Below are positions 6,628-12,852 of a stretch of DNA of 24,922 nucleotides, in pieces. The notes below the pieces were generated by a model, which saw only the letters and a program-made list of their open reading frames with translations, was not told the origin of the DNA and made no database searches. This stretch comes from Candidatus Bathyarchaeota archaeon (GTDB lineage Archaea > Thermoproteota > Bathyarchaeia > Bathyarchaeales > UBA233), in assembly GCA_025057795.1 (NCBI GenBank), contig JANXEP010000071.1, forward strand, positions 1 to 24,922, written 5' to 3'. Positions within the stretch are counted from its first letter, which is position 1. Every line of letters starts with the position of its first letter. Made by a program: the position numbers and the translations under genes.

Positions 6628-7256
6628 AATTGTGAAGTATGCCAGTTTAGAAACACCTTCACATGTCACTTCCCAAGGTGTAATGCCTTTTCCCTTACAA
6701 AGTTCAATCTCTGATTTTGACCACTCACTACAAATAATGCCTAATCCCTTAATGAATGATTTCGGATAATCCTCTCTAAAGAGTTCTTTATATTCTAATA
6801 TCTGATCAACACCTTTGGGGACGTCCTTGAAGTTTTAGCCTCGATTAGATAGACATATCTACCATTGAATAGGTATGTTGGATCATTCTTAAACAACATG
6901 AATGATACTAAGAGTTCTTTTTCTGGTAGTCTTTCATAGACCTTATTAACTTCAGACTCAACCAGAATCAAATCAGAATGTTTACATTCTCCAAGGAATA
7001 AATTTCTAAGTTTTTCTTCATCTAGCCAATCTAAACCCTTTCTACGTTCTGCAGCAGCCTTTTTAATGACTCTATTTAATCCCAAGGGAAATTCCTTGAA
7101 CCATCCGCCTACTAATGGACCTTTAGAAATGAAGCATTCTTTAATAGTCTCTTCACTTAAAATTGTTTCATAATTTTTTGTCCACCCTATCTTTTCTAGA
7201 TACGGCTCTTTACCTCTAATGAAAACCTTAGTGGTGAACAAATTATGGTAAAACAA
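6580..7256 (-). pseudogene. PD-(D/E)XK-type nuclease, interrupted by one frameshift
   Basis: The intact part is 153 aa (7256 down to 6795) and diverges right after the catalytic motif YVYLIEAK. The minus strand there reads GAGGCTAAAACTTC. Restoring one A to the run at 6833-6836 gives EAKNFKDVPKGVDQILEYKE and an open frame down to 6580 (225 aa in all). The restored protein has the expected order for a restriction-like nuclease fold: an Asp strand (HSD95LILVE), E139-x-K141, a downstream helix with Q and Y (VDQILEYKELF), then a hydrophobic strand GLGIICSEWS. It is probably a DNA nuclease of the element. The ATG at 7254-7256 overlaps the stop of the upstream secreted-protein gene by 14 bp, so the two are co-transcribed. 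As it stands the protein would end with an aberrant tail (TSRTSPKVLIRY) and lack the Q/Y helix. Confidence 0.68.
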
Positions 7257-9480
7257 TGAGTTTAAAGTAATCGAATTTTACTATAGCTCTTCTTGCATAT
7301 AATCCAACTGCACCTACGCTGTAGGTGGTATCGTTTATCGTAAAAATTTCATTTCCATCAACGTATATTTTAAAAGCGGTTTTACGAACTTCTACCCTTA
7401 AAATATAATCTGTATTTTTAGAGACTGGATATCTGACATTCTTTAGAACTCTTCCATATTCTGCATGAGTTGGTGTATGAATGTTAATGCCTACATTGTC
7501 ATATTCGTTTGTTATTTCAAAAATATAGAAATGTTGAGGATCCGTGTATCTAAAAATAATTCCTGCCATATAACCAACATCGTCAACAAACTTCAGCTTC
7601 GTCTCAATTATACAATCAGTAATATTGTAAAAAGGAATTATAGAAATTCCTGTCTCAACAATTCCTGGAACACGACAAACATATTCTTCGCCCTCAACAT
7701 ACCAGTTACCTAGAATGCGAACCCATAATTCCGAAGCCTTACCTTTAAACTCATCAAAAAATATTTTATGGTATGTTTTTCCGTATTGGGATGCTATTGT
7801 TACTATGTCGTATATGTCTATTTCGTTCCATAGTGATGCAAAGTTTGCGTTTGGGTTCCATTTTGGGCCTCCCTCTTTAGAATCATACGCCACACAAGCC
7901 ATTAGAACATCATAGATGTCTACTTCCCCGTCGCAGTTTACATCACCAGCCAAAATTGAAACTTTAATGATGGTGCTTCCTTCAAAAGGTGTTCCATCAT
8001 AAAGCTCTCCGGATATGGTTAAAGTAATGTTCCCAAACCCTATCCCCTTGGACATTATGTAGTTTACGAGTAGCGTTCTATTGAAGTAAACCATCAAGTC
8101 GGGAATGCCATCACCGTCATAGTCTCCAATAGTCCTAGGTTTAGGCTCTACTAGTATAGTTTCATTAAGCATTATAGTTGGAACGTTAATGTCTTGAACA
8201 CTATAGCCTTGTGGAAGTTCAATGTAGGCGGTAATCCACTTACCTTTACTCTTCAAGTTCAAAGTCTCTGGTTCGATATTAGTGACAGCATTTAGAACAG
8301 CGGTAGGAGTCTCCTTATTTCCTACAACGATTAATGGCTGATTGTTGAATATCCTAGCAAGTCTCTCTATTTTTGAGTAGTTATTACTGTTATCTCCACA
8401 CCAATATATTCTGCAGTTTGGCGGTTGATCATATGGATCAAAATATCTAGAGTAAGCAACATCGAATTGTATAGTTCTGTCCCAGTCCCATGCTTCTTTC
8501 GCAGAAAAGTGATAATAATACATTTCACCTATATTAAATCCCATACCAGCTATTATATCTCCGGTAATACTGTTTCGGAAAGCCATCCACCCTGGGTTTA
8601 TTGTTGAGTTATATAGAACATTCCACAATTCAACCCAATTTGTATTCAAACCATCAACTATATTTTCTTCCAATCCTTCGCCATGTTTTGCATAGTCCCA
8701 TTGACGACCAAACATGATAAGCTTGTCAGCTTGAACACTTTGTACAAACTGCTGTCTCCTAAATACTCGAAGTTTAGAATTTGCAAAATTGATATCAACA
8801 TAGATAGGCGTTAGAGTAAAACCTTGGTAATCGCCTAATCCAAATGAACGAACCGCACCATAGTCTATACGATATCTTCCAATCCCCCCCACTCTCCATG
8901 GTACATCAGTGATTAAGTCCCTGTCATTTTCTGGATTTCCGTCTTTATTAAAGTCCACTTTATAATCTGTCCAAAGAACAACTTCATTATTATCAAAAGC
9001 CCATCCCCATTTAGTATATTTCCATCCTATATAGACTAAGTTATCAATAATTGCATACCCAGTGTTTCCTTCAGAAATTATTAATGGAACCAAAGGATAG
9101 TTTGGTGTATCTGCATTTGGATTACCGTAATAGATGTAGACTTCCTTAGTGGATAATGCAGAAACATTAACTTGAAACATTATGGTTGCCAAGGAAGAGT
9201 TCATTTCAACAATGCAGTATGGAATTTCAGAATCATCATCTATAACTCTAATGTCCCTTCCATCAGGTTGAACACGTCCATCGTGTCTAAAAGATACTTC
9301 CACTGGAAAATTGATGAGCGAATAGCCACTGTTCTCTGTGATGCTCACTTGTCTTCTAAACATCCAATTCGGATCCCACCATTCACTCTTTGCACTTCTT
9401 ATAGGTTCGGCATTGAACAATAACATCAACATGGACACTAATAGCAGTGTGGACATAATTCCAAAAACTGTTCTCTTCAT
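7243..9480 (-). CDS. Secreted DUF2341 - dockerin-like - LamG-like surface protein
   Basis: A 745-aa exported protein. Residues 1-30 are a signal peptide (MKRTVFGIMSTLLLVSMLML, then a polar cleavage region). Residues 35-120 match DUF2341: WWDPNWMFRRQVSI, later EVYIYYGNP. A long unassigned middle (about 130-400) is rich in Trp/Tyr/Asn. GDYDGDGIPDLMVYF (about 448) is a single Ca-binding loop. About 511-575 is a dockerin-like pair of Ca loops (GDVNCDGEVDIYDVLMAC and NEIDIYDIVTIASQYGK). Residues 578-745 form a beta-sandwich of LamG/DUF1080 type ending VGAVGLYARRAIVKFDYFKL. No C-terminal membrane anchor is seen, so it is secreted or held by partners. The start ATG has a clear AGGGGAAA ribosome site. 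Such multidomain proteins usually adhere to polymers or cells; finding one on a small integrated element is odd. Confidence 0.85.
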   Translation of the reverse strand: MKRTVFGIMSTLLLVSMLMLLFNAEPIRSAKSEWWDPNWMFRRQVSITENSGYSLINFPVEVSFRHDGRVQPDGRDIRVIDDDSEIPYCIVEMNSSLATIMFQVNVSALSTKEVYIYYGNPNADTPNYPLVPLIISEGNTGYAIIDNLVYIGWKYTKWGWAFDNNEVVLWTDYKVDFNKDGNPENDRDLITDVPWRVGGIGRYRIDYGAVRSFGLGDYQGFTLTPIYVDINFANSKLRVFRRQQFVQSVQADKLIMFGRQWDYAKHGEGLEENIVDGLNTNWVELWNVLYNSTINPGWMAFRNSITGDIIAGMGFNIGEMYYYHFSAKEAWDWDRTIQFDVAYSRYFDPYDQPPNCRIYWCGDNSNNYSKIERLARIFNNQPLIVVGNKETPTAVLNAVTNIEPETLNLKSKGKWITAYIELPQGYSVQDINVPTIMLNETILVEPKPRTIGDYDGDGIPDLMVYFNRTLLVNYIMSKGIGFGNITLTISGELYDGTPFEGSTIIKVSILAGDVNCDGEVDIYDVLMACVAYDSKEGGPKWNPNANFASLWNEIDIYDIVTIASQYGKTYHKIFFDEFKGKASELWVRILGNWYVEGEEYVCRVPGIVETGISIIPFYNITDCIIETKLKFVDDVGYMAGIIFRYTDPQHFYIFEITNEYDNVGINIHTPTHAEYGRVLKNVRYPVSKNTDYILRVEVRKTAFKIYVDGNEIFTINDTTYSVGAVGLYARRAIVKFDYFKLIVLP

Positions 9481-9535
9481 ATTTCCCCTAATAATTTATT
9501 GATCAAATGGTTTGAAATTTAAAATTTTCCATCTA

Positions 9536-9577
9536 GTGTTGGTGTATGTGATTGTGTGTAGGTGTGTACGTGTGTTT
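9536..9577 (+). repeat. GT-rich low-complexity tract
   Basis: The stretch reads GTGTTGGTGTATGTGATTGT and continues as alternating purine/pyrimidine GT/TG steps to about 9577, with almost no C on this strand. It lies between the divergent secreted-protein and winged-helix genes. It could bend or form left-handed DNA, or simply be drift. No coding frame crosses it. Confidence 0.6.
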
Positions 9578-9598
9578 CTATAACTTACATTAAGAAAT

Positions 9599-9613
9599 TT
9601 TTATTTATTTTAT
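9599..9613 (+). promoter_or_regulatory. TATA box deciding the start of the winged-helix gene
   Basis: TTTTATTTATTTTAT is centred near 9606 and predicts transcription from about 9632. An upstream in-frame ATG at 9612 lies inside this box and so cannot be the translation start. The next ATG (9645), preceded by GTGGGA at 9635-9640, fits. Confidence 0.55.
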
Positions 9614-9644
9614 GTTTATTGATCTATTATTGTTGTGGGATTTT

Positions 9645-9968
9645 ATGGGTATCGAAGAATCTCTGGACAAGTTTCAGAAGATGAAGAGGCAGAGGATTGC
9701 CTACATGGTTTATGAACTGTTGGAGAAGGGTGGAGAAGCTAATCTGAACGAGTTTAAGGGATCTATTGCTGTTAATTGGGGTATTAGGCAAAAAACACAG
9801 GACGAGTACATTGAGGACTTAAAGAATGCTGGAGCTATCTCCGTATATCAAAACAAAATAGTACTCAAATGGGATAGAGACAAAGCAAAACAATGGCTAG
9901 AAAATCAAGGAATAGACATACGTAAAGTGAAACAAATAGGACAGGCTGAGAGAAAGGCAGTATCATAA
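9645..9968 (+). CDS. Small winged-helix DNA-binding protein
   Basis: With the start at ATG 9645 the protein has 107 aa, beginning MGIEESLDKFQKMKRQRIAY. Residues 15-75 have a winged-helix pattern: a helix MKRQRIAYMVYELLEKG, then EANLNEFKGSIAVNWGIRQK, then a recognition helix TQDEYIEDLKNAGAIS and a wing VYQNKIVLKWD. A basic amphipathic tail (DKAKQWLENQGIDIRKVKQI) follows. It is probably a transcription or replication control protein of the element. No closer family is recognised. It is the last intact gene before the element's right-hand non-coding region. Confidence 0.65.
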   Translation: MGIEESLDKFQKMKRQRIAYMVYELLEKGGEANLNEFKGSIAVNWGIRQKTQDEYIEDLKNAGAISVYQNKIVLKWDRDKAKQWLENQGIDIRKVKQIGQAERKAVS

Positions 9969-10064
9969 AATCAAATAAATTAAATGAAGTCTACGAATCA
10001 TACAGCGAAATGCTTTATGTAAAACTTTTAACCCAAACCCCAAATTTAAAAAAGTAAGGGAAGT

Positions 10065-10223
10065 GGGATTTAGTTGTTTGGTTGTGTTTTTGCGTTTTTC
10101 TTTTGTGTTTATGTTGTTATTTTTTGAATCTCCGTGGTTTTTCGCTATGGCGACCTAGCAAAGTATCTACACAACAAAAAACCACATAGACTCCAAGAAC
10201 TCCATAGCTAAACAACTAAACCC
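10065..10223. repeat. Long imperfect inverted repeat with nested hairpin
   Basis: GGG-a-TTTAGTTGTTTGGTTGTG (arm 10065-10086) can pair with the arm 10203-10223 (CATAGCT AAACAACTAAA CCC) for 21 pairs, with one bulged A and three G-U type pairs. The middle 11 bp match perfectly. Inside, GTGGTTTTT (10134-10142) pairs exactly with AAAAACCAC (10177-10185), around a loop containing CGC-TATG-GCG. This is a candidate for a structured RNA, a plasmid-type origin or a recombination structure. It occupies most of the gene-free stretch 9969-10215. The rest of 9969-10715 holds the interrupted small ORF, the palindrome at 10626 and the right attachment-like repeat. Confidence 0.55.
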
Positions 10224-10452
10224 TTTTCTGTTCTTTCCTTTTTCTCAGAATTGCCTTCAATGAACCTTTAGCTAACTCTTTAGAATGGGGAAGGGAAAGG
10301 TTTAGTTCTAAATCTGCAATAATACATTCTATTTCATAATCACTAAATTCCCTTTTCAAAAATTACATCATCTCTTTCGTTGCGTTTGTAACTAAATCTT
10401 TAACAACGTTTCTTGCTTTTTCCCTCAACTTCCATTCAAACACAGTTATCAA
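10216..10452 (-). pseudogene. Small ORF interrupted by one in-frame TAA
   Basis: On the minus strand one frame runs from TTG 10452 to TAG 10216, about 78 residues, broken only by a TAA at 10363-10365. Before it: ITVFEWKLREKARNVVKDLV and TNATKEMM. After it: FLKREFSDYEIECIIADLEL, then NLSLPHSKELAKGSLKAILR and a basic end. Both halves are polar and helical and read like one small protein. Alternatively they are two short genes, the second starting at TTG 10357-10359 (47 aa). No family is recognised. The stop codon lies within the right arm of the long inverted repeat. Confidence 0.45.
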
Positions 10453-10625
10453 TTTAACCTTCAGATTGAAGCCATTTTAAATTTATGAATCCGAAATAAA
10501 CTTTTCACCAGTTGTGGTGTTTTGGGTTTGGGTTTTGGGGTAAAACTTTTAAAAACATTTCTTATACTATGCATGCTTACCCAACTATTATTGAAGGCTT
10601 GTCTATGTCTAAAATCCTAACCAAT

Positions 10626-10647
10626 GAGTTCTAGAATTCTAGAACTC
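10626..10647. promoter_or_regulatory. Perfect 22-bp palindrome upstream of the surface-protein gene
   Basis: GAGTTCTAGAA is followed immediately by its exact reverse complement TTCTAGAACTC. The site lies about 20 bp before the TATA-like TTTTATAG (10667-10674) that should drive the gene starting at 10716, a usual position for an activator or for a repressor dimer. It may also be part of the element's right junction. Its two halves can form a hairpin with no loop, which favours a protein-binding site over an RNA structure. Confidence 0.6.
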
Positions 10648-10660
10648 TTGTTTGTCGTCT

Positions 10661-10677
10661 TTCGAGTTTTATAGAAA
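10661..10677 (+). repeat. Candidate right attachment repeat (attR-like)
   Basis: TTCGAGTTTTATAGAAA is the partner of the left copy at 2715-2731 (15/17 identical). It contains the TATA-like box of the following chromosomal gene. If it is the real junction, integration left or rebuilt that gene's promoter. Confidence 0.45.
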
Positions 10678-10715
10678 CGGTTTTCTTAAAAGCCAGTTTA
10701 ACATAGCTTATTTCG

Positions 10716-12068
10716 GTGAAAAAGGTGAAAAACACAGGAAAAATGTTAAAGGTGTTTTCTCTAGCCTTCCTGCTGTTGTCAGTCACCGCGCCGCTAGTTT
10801 TCGTCAATGATGTGAACGCTGCTGACGGACAGAAATTAACTATCCACTACGGACCCTATGGCAAATGGGTTAAAATAGAAACGGACGTTATAACAGTCCT
10901 GTTCCCCGCTGGCGGCAAGAAACCCATGTTTATATGGTGGCACACCAACGATACAAGCAACATCTATGTTGTCAAATATAAAGGCTTGATAGAATACATA
11001 ACGTTGGATTATGATTACTATCGTCTTGCCTGTGAGGCTAACGCCTTAACCGTGCGTGAGAGGCTAATGGCTAAGTATGCATCTTCTGGTCCTCATCAAG
11101 CGCGGATAAGGGAAAGAATTCAGAACAGCTATTTAGGATGGCTCTTAGGATTTCATCCAGCCCTTCTGCCTTTCAGCGCCTGCCGCTGGAACCTAACGGG
11201 GCCCGTTAGCGTTACTAGAGAGGATGGTGTATCTTACCTTGCATTTAACTTTACCCTTGCAAAAGCGCCTCCGAAGTTTGATTTTGCTGAGGGCAACGTG
11301 ATTATTCGCTGCAGATTCTATGCTACGGATGCCACAGAAAACGTGCATGGATTATACAACTACACTGTCAAAGCGGGAGAGCTTAAAATGGACTTGATTA
11401 TAAAGAACTGGAAGTGGAACATTGACAAACTCAACGACCTATTTGAATACCTTGAAGGCCTCGGCTATACGGTTCCAAAACTTAAGGCTGGCTTGGCATT
11501 ATGGGTTGACATGGCCTCCATAAACGTAACTAAGCTTTCCACAGCCGAACAAGACGTTGAAACAGCTCCATCAACACTGCCCGAAAGCGTTGCTAACGCC
11601 CCATTGGAACCAGTAGAGCAGAATTCGGTTGTATCCGACATTATTGCCGGTGGACAAAGAATCCAGGTTCGGAACAAAATATCCAACGAAGCCACAGCGT
11701 TAAATGTTAGAAATCGTCTGCACGAGCGCTTCAAGTTAAGATTTGCCAAGGAAAGCCAAACACTGGCGGGATTCTTCGATTTCGTGAACACAGCGGTGGT
11801 GATAAACTCTACAACCGGCGAACCCTCTGTTGTTAATGTTACGGCAGCCTACATGCAAGCCGGAAGCCACCTCCGCCTCTTCATTGGATATCCATACTTT
11901 GGAAGCGGTATCCTAGAACACGATCCGTCCATAGGTGTCGAGCAAGCCATTCCCATACTGCCAAAACTGCTGCTGTGGGTTTTGGTCGGCGCCACTGTAG
12001 TTATCGGGGTAGCTGTCGCTGCCGTGAAGCTTCTTAAAAAACCCGTCAACATTTTGGCCGTCAGATAA
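10716..12068 (+). CDS. Cell-surface protein with signal peptide and C-terminal anchor
   Basis: This 450-aa protein starts with a basic tail and hydrophobic signal (KVFSLAFLLLSVTAPLVFVN, cleavage near NAA-DG at about residue 36). A large extracellular domain follows, with several N-glycosylation sequons (NDTS, NLTG, NFTL, NYTV, NVTK, NVTA). One transmembrane helix lies near the end (LLLWVLVGATVVIGVAVAAV, about 419-440), before a short basic cytoplasmic tail. This is the usual architecture of archaeal S-layer-associated or anchored proteins. The outer domain matches nothing I recognise. The start is GTG at 10716, about 40 nt after TTTTATAG. Base use is like the chromosome, unlike the element to its left. 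Confidence 0.8.
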   Translation: MKKVKNTGKMLKVFSLAFLLLSVTAPLVFVNDVNAADGQKLTIHYGPYGKWVKIETDVITVLFPAGGKKPMFIWWHTNDTSNIYVVKYKGLIEYITLDYDYYRLACEANALTVRERLMAKYASSGPHQARIRERIQNSYLGWLLGFHPALLPFSACRWNLTGPVSVTREDGVSYLAFNFTLAKAPPKFDFAEGNVIIRCRFYATDATENVHGLYNYTVKAGELKMDLIIKNWKWNIDKLNDLFEYLEGLGYTVPKLKAGLALWVDMASINVTKLSTAEQDVETAPSTLPESVANAPLEPVEQNSVVSDIIAGGQRIQVRNKISNEATALNVRNRLHERFKLRFAKESQTLAGFFDFVNTAVVINSTTGEPSVVNVTAAYMQAGSHLRLFIGYPYFGSGILEHDPSIGVEQAIPILPKLLLWVLVGATVVIGVAVAAVKLLKKPVNILAVR

Positions 12069-12082
12069 CTCTTTTCAGCTCC

Positions 12083-12093
12083 TTTTCTTTTTT
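12083..12093 (+). terminator. T-rich terminator downstream of the surface-protein gene
   Basis: TTTTCTTTTTT begins 15 nt after the stop at 12066-12068. Archaeal RNA polymerase stops at such U-tracts without needing a hairpin. The next gene has its own TATA box at 12125. Confidence 0.5.
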
Positions 12094-12124
12094 GGTTTAG
12101 GCATATTCTGTGGTGGAAGTAAAA

Positions 12125-12134
12125 GCTTATATTA
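12125..12134 (+). promoter_or_regulatory. TATA box of the 39-aa gene
   Basis: GCTTATATTA is centred 33 nt before the ATG at 12163. Transcription would begin only a few nucleotides before the ATG, so the mRNA is probably leaderless, in keeping with the absence of a ribosome-binding site. Confidence 0.55.
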
Positions 12135-12162
12135 TGTATTGCTAGATACTACTTGGATTATT

Positions 12163-12282
12163 ATGAGAGGAGAAAACGACGAAATCCGCTGGCAAGTAGT
12201 AAAAGCCATGCTAGACGAGTTTCCAAACTTAAGGGAGAAAGTTAAAAACTACATAGAAGAAAAGCAGAAACTAAAACAATAG
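12163..12282 (+). CDS. Short hypothetical protein, 39 aa, probably leaderless
   Basis: The frame opens with ATG at 12163 and encodes MRGENDEIRWQVVKAMLDEF, then PNLREKVKNYIEEKQKLKQ, before TAG at 12280-12282. The peptide is highly charged and would form one or two amphipathic helices, with no membrane segment or cysteines. A well-placed TATA box (12125-12134) and a preceding terminator-like T tract argue that it is a separate transcription unit and not noise. No family is recognised. It converges with the wHTH gene, whose stop is at 12308. It could be a small partner or modulator protein. Confidence 0.5.
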   Translation: MRGENDEIRWQVVKAMLDEFPNLREKVKNYIEEKQKLKQ

Positions 12283-12307
12283 AGATTTTTAAACAGTTTC
12301 CAAGCAG

Positions 12308-12748
12308 TTAGGCGTGGTTCTTCTTCAGCAGATGGGCTGGCGGAACCTTCACGTTATTTCTCCCATCTTCATCGTCGGTTTTTAGAAGCTCAGTCATCTC
12401 GCGGTAGCGTTGGAGGAACTCCAAGCCCTTCGGTGTTGCCTTGTAAATTTCCTTAGCATTGTCAACAATTCTGTCGACCAGGTTCACTTTCAACATGAAT
12501 TTTAAGTAGTCGTTAAGCTGCGTAAAGCTTAGGTTCGCCCTATACATTATCTGGGTTTTCAAAACGCCATCCCTAGCTATTTCTAGAATTTCGGCAATAA
12601 TGTAGAGTTTATCCCGTCTCTTCTGCTGAGGGTTGGAACCCCAAACATTCATTTCCACAAGGTTCCTCTCAACAACGGTTTCATCATAGAAAAGGAGCAT
12701 GGCATGTTTTAAATGGTGTTTCCGTAGGCCCACTATTACCGTTTTCAT
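12308..12748 (-). CDS. Winged-helix regulator, ArnR1/HTH_45-like
   Basis: Of 146 aa, residues 43-125 fit the archaeal HTH_45 pattern: RRDKLYIIAEILEIARDGVL, then KTQIMYRANLSFTQLNDYLK with the recognition helix, MLKVNLVDR, the wing AKEIYKATPKGLEFLQRY. These are small one-domain repressors or activators. The first 32 residues are not part of the domain. An internal ATG (codon 33, at 12652) would give a protein starting MNVWGSNPQQKRRDKL, nearer the family's usual start. The upstream TATA-like TTGTTAAAGG (around 12779-12788, minus strand) supports the longer form. A 15-bp inverted repeat lies between that box and the start, suggesting self-repression. Confidence 0.78.
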   Translation of the reverse strand: MKTVIVGLRKHHLKHAMLLFYDETVVERNLVEMNVWGSNPQQKRRDKLYIIAEILEIARDGVLKTQIMYRANLSFTQLNDYLKFMLKVNLVDRIVDNAKEIYKATPKGLEFLQRYREMTELLKTDDEDGRNNVKVPPAHLLKKNHA

Positions 12749-12758
12749 AATATTTTTC

Positions 12759-12773
12759 TAGAAGAATCTTCTA
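12759..12773. promoter_or_regulatory. Inverted repeat, probable operator of the wHTH gene
   Basis: TAGAAGA-A-TCTTCTA is a perfect 7-bp inverted repeat around one base. It lies 11-25 bp upstream of the wHTH start and just downstream of its TATA-like box. A dimer bound there would block transcription start. The divergent phosphodiesterase gene begins only about 80 bp away and could share control. Confidence 0.45.
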
Positions 12774-12852
12774 TCCGCCTTTAACAAGAGCATTTCAGAG
12801 AGATAGGCTTATCTAACCATTGGAGGAGATAATCCGAAGGGAGGGTTGCTGG

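Larger units (their letters stand above)
2715..10677. mobile_element. Integrated AT-rich genetic element, about 8 kb (plasmid- or virus-like)
   Basis: A tyrosine recombinase sits at the left end next to the proposed boundary. The DNA between the boundaries is visibly more AT-rich than the flanks. Its genes are of types common on archaeal viruses and plasmids: ribbon-helix-helix, AbrB, a zinc/HTH-like protein, a small winged helix and a nuclease remnant. The flanking genes (membrane regulator, surface protein) are intact and have chromosomal base use. The limits given are the imperfect repeats TTCGAGGTTTCTAGAAA (2715-2731) and TTCGAGTTTTATAGAAA (10661-10677). No tRNA gene is seen at either end. 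No capsid, packaging ATPase or replication initiator was recognised, so virus or plasmid identity is undecided. Two or three broken genes suggest an ageing insertion. Confidence 0.72.

Noticed and set aside
9612..9644. Upstream ATG of the winged-helix gene
   Set aside because: This ATG is inside the TATA box, so it would not be transcribed; the next in-frame ATG at 9645 fits.
10510..10542. G-quadruplex in the G/T-rich tract
   Set aside because: Only three runs of three or more G are present close together; a fourth is lacking.
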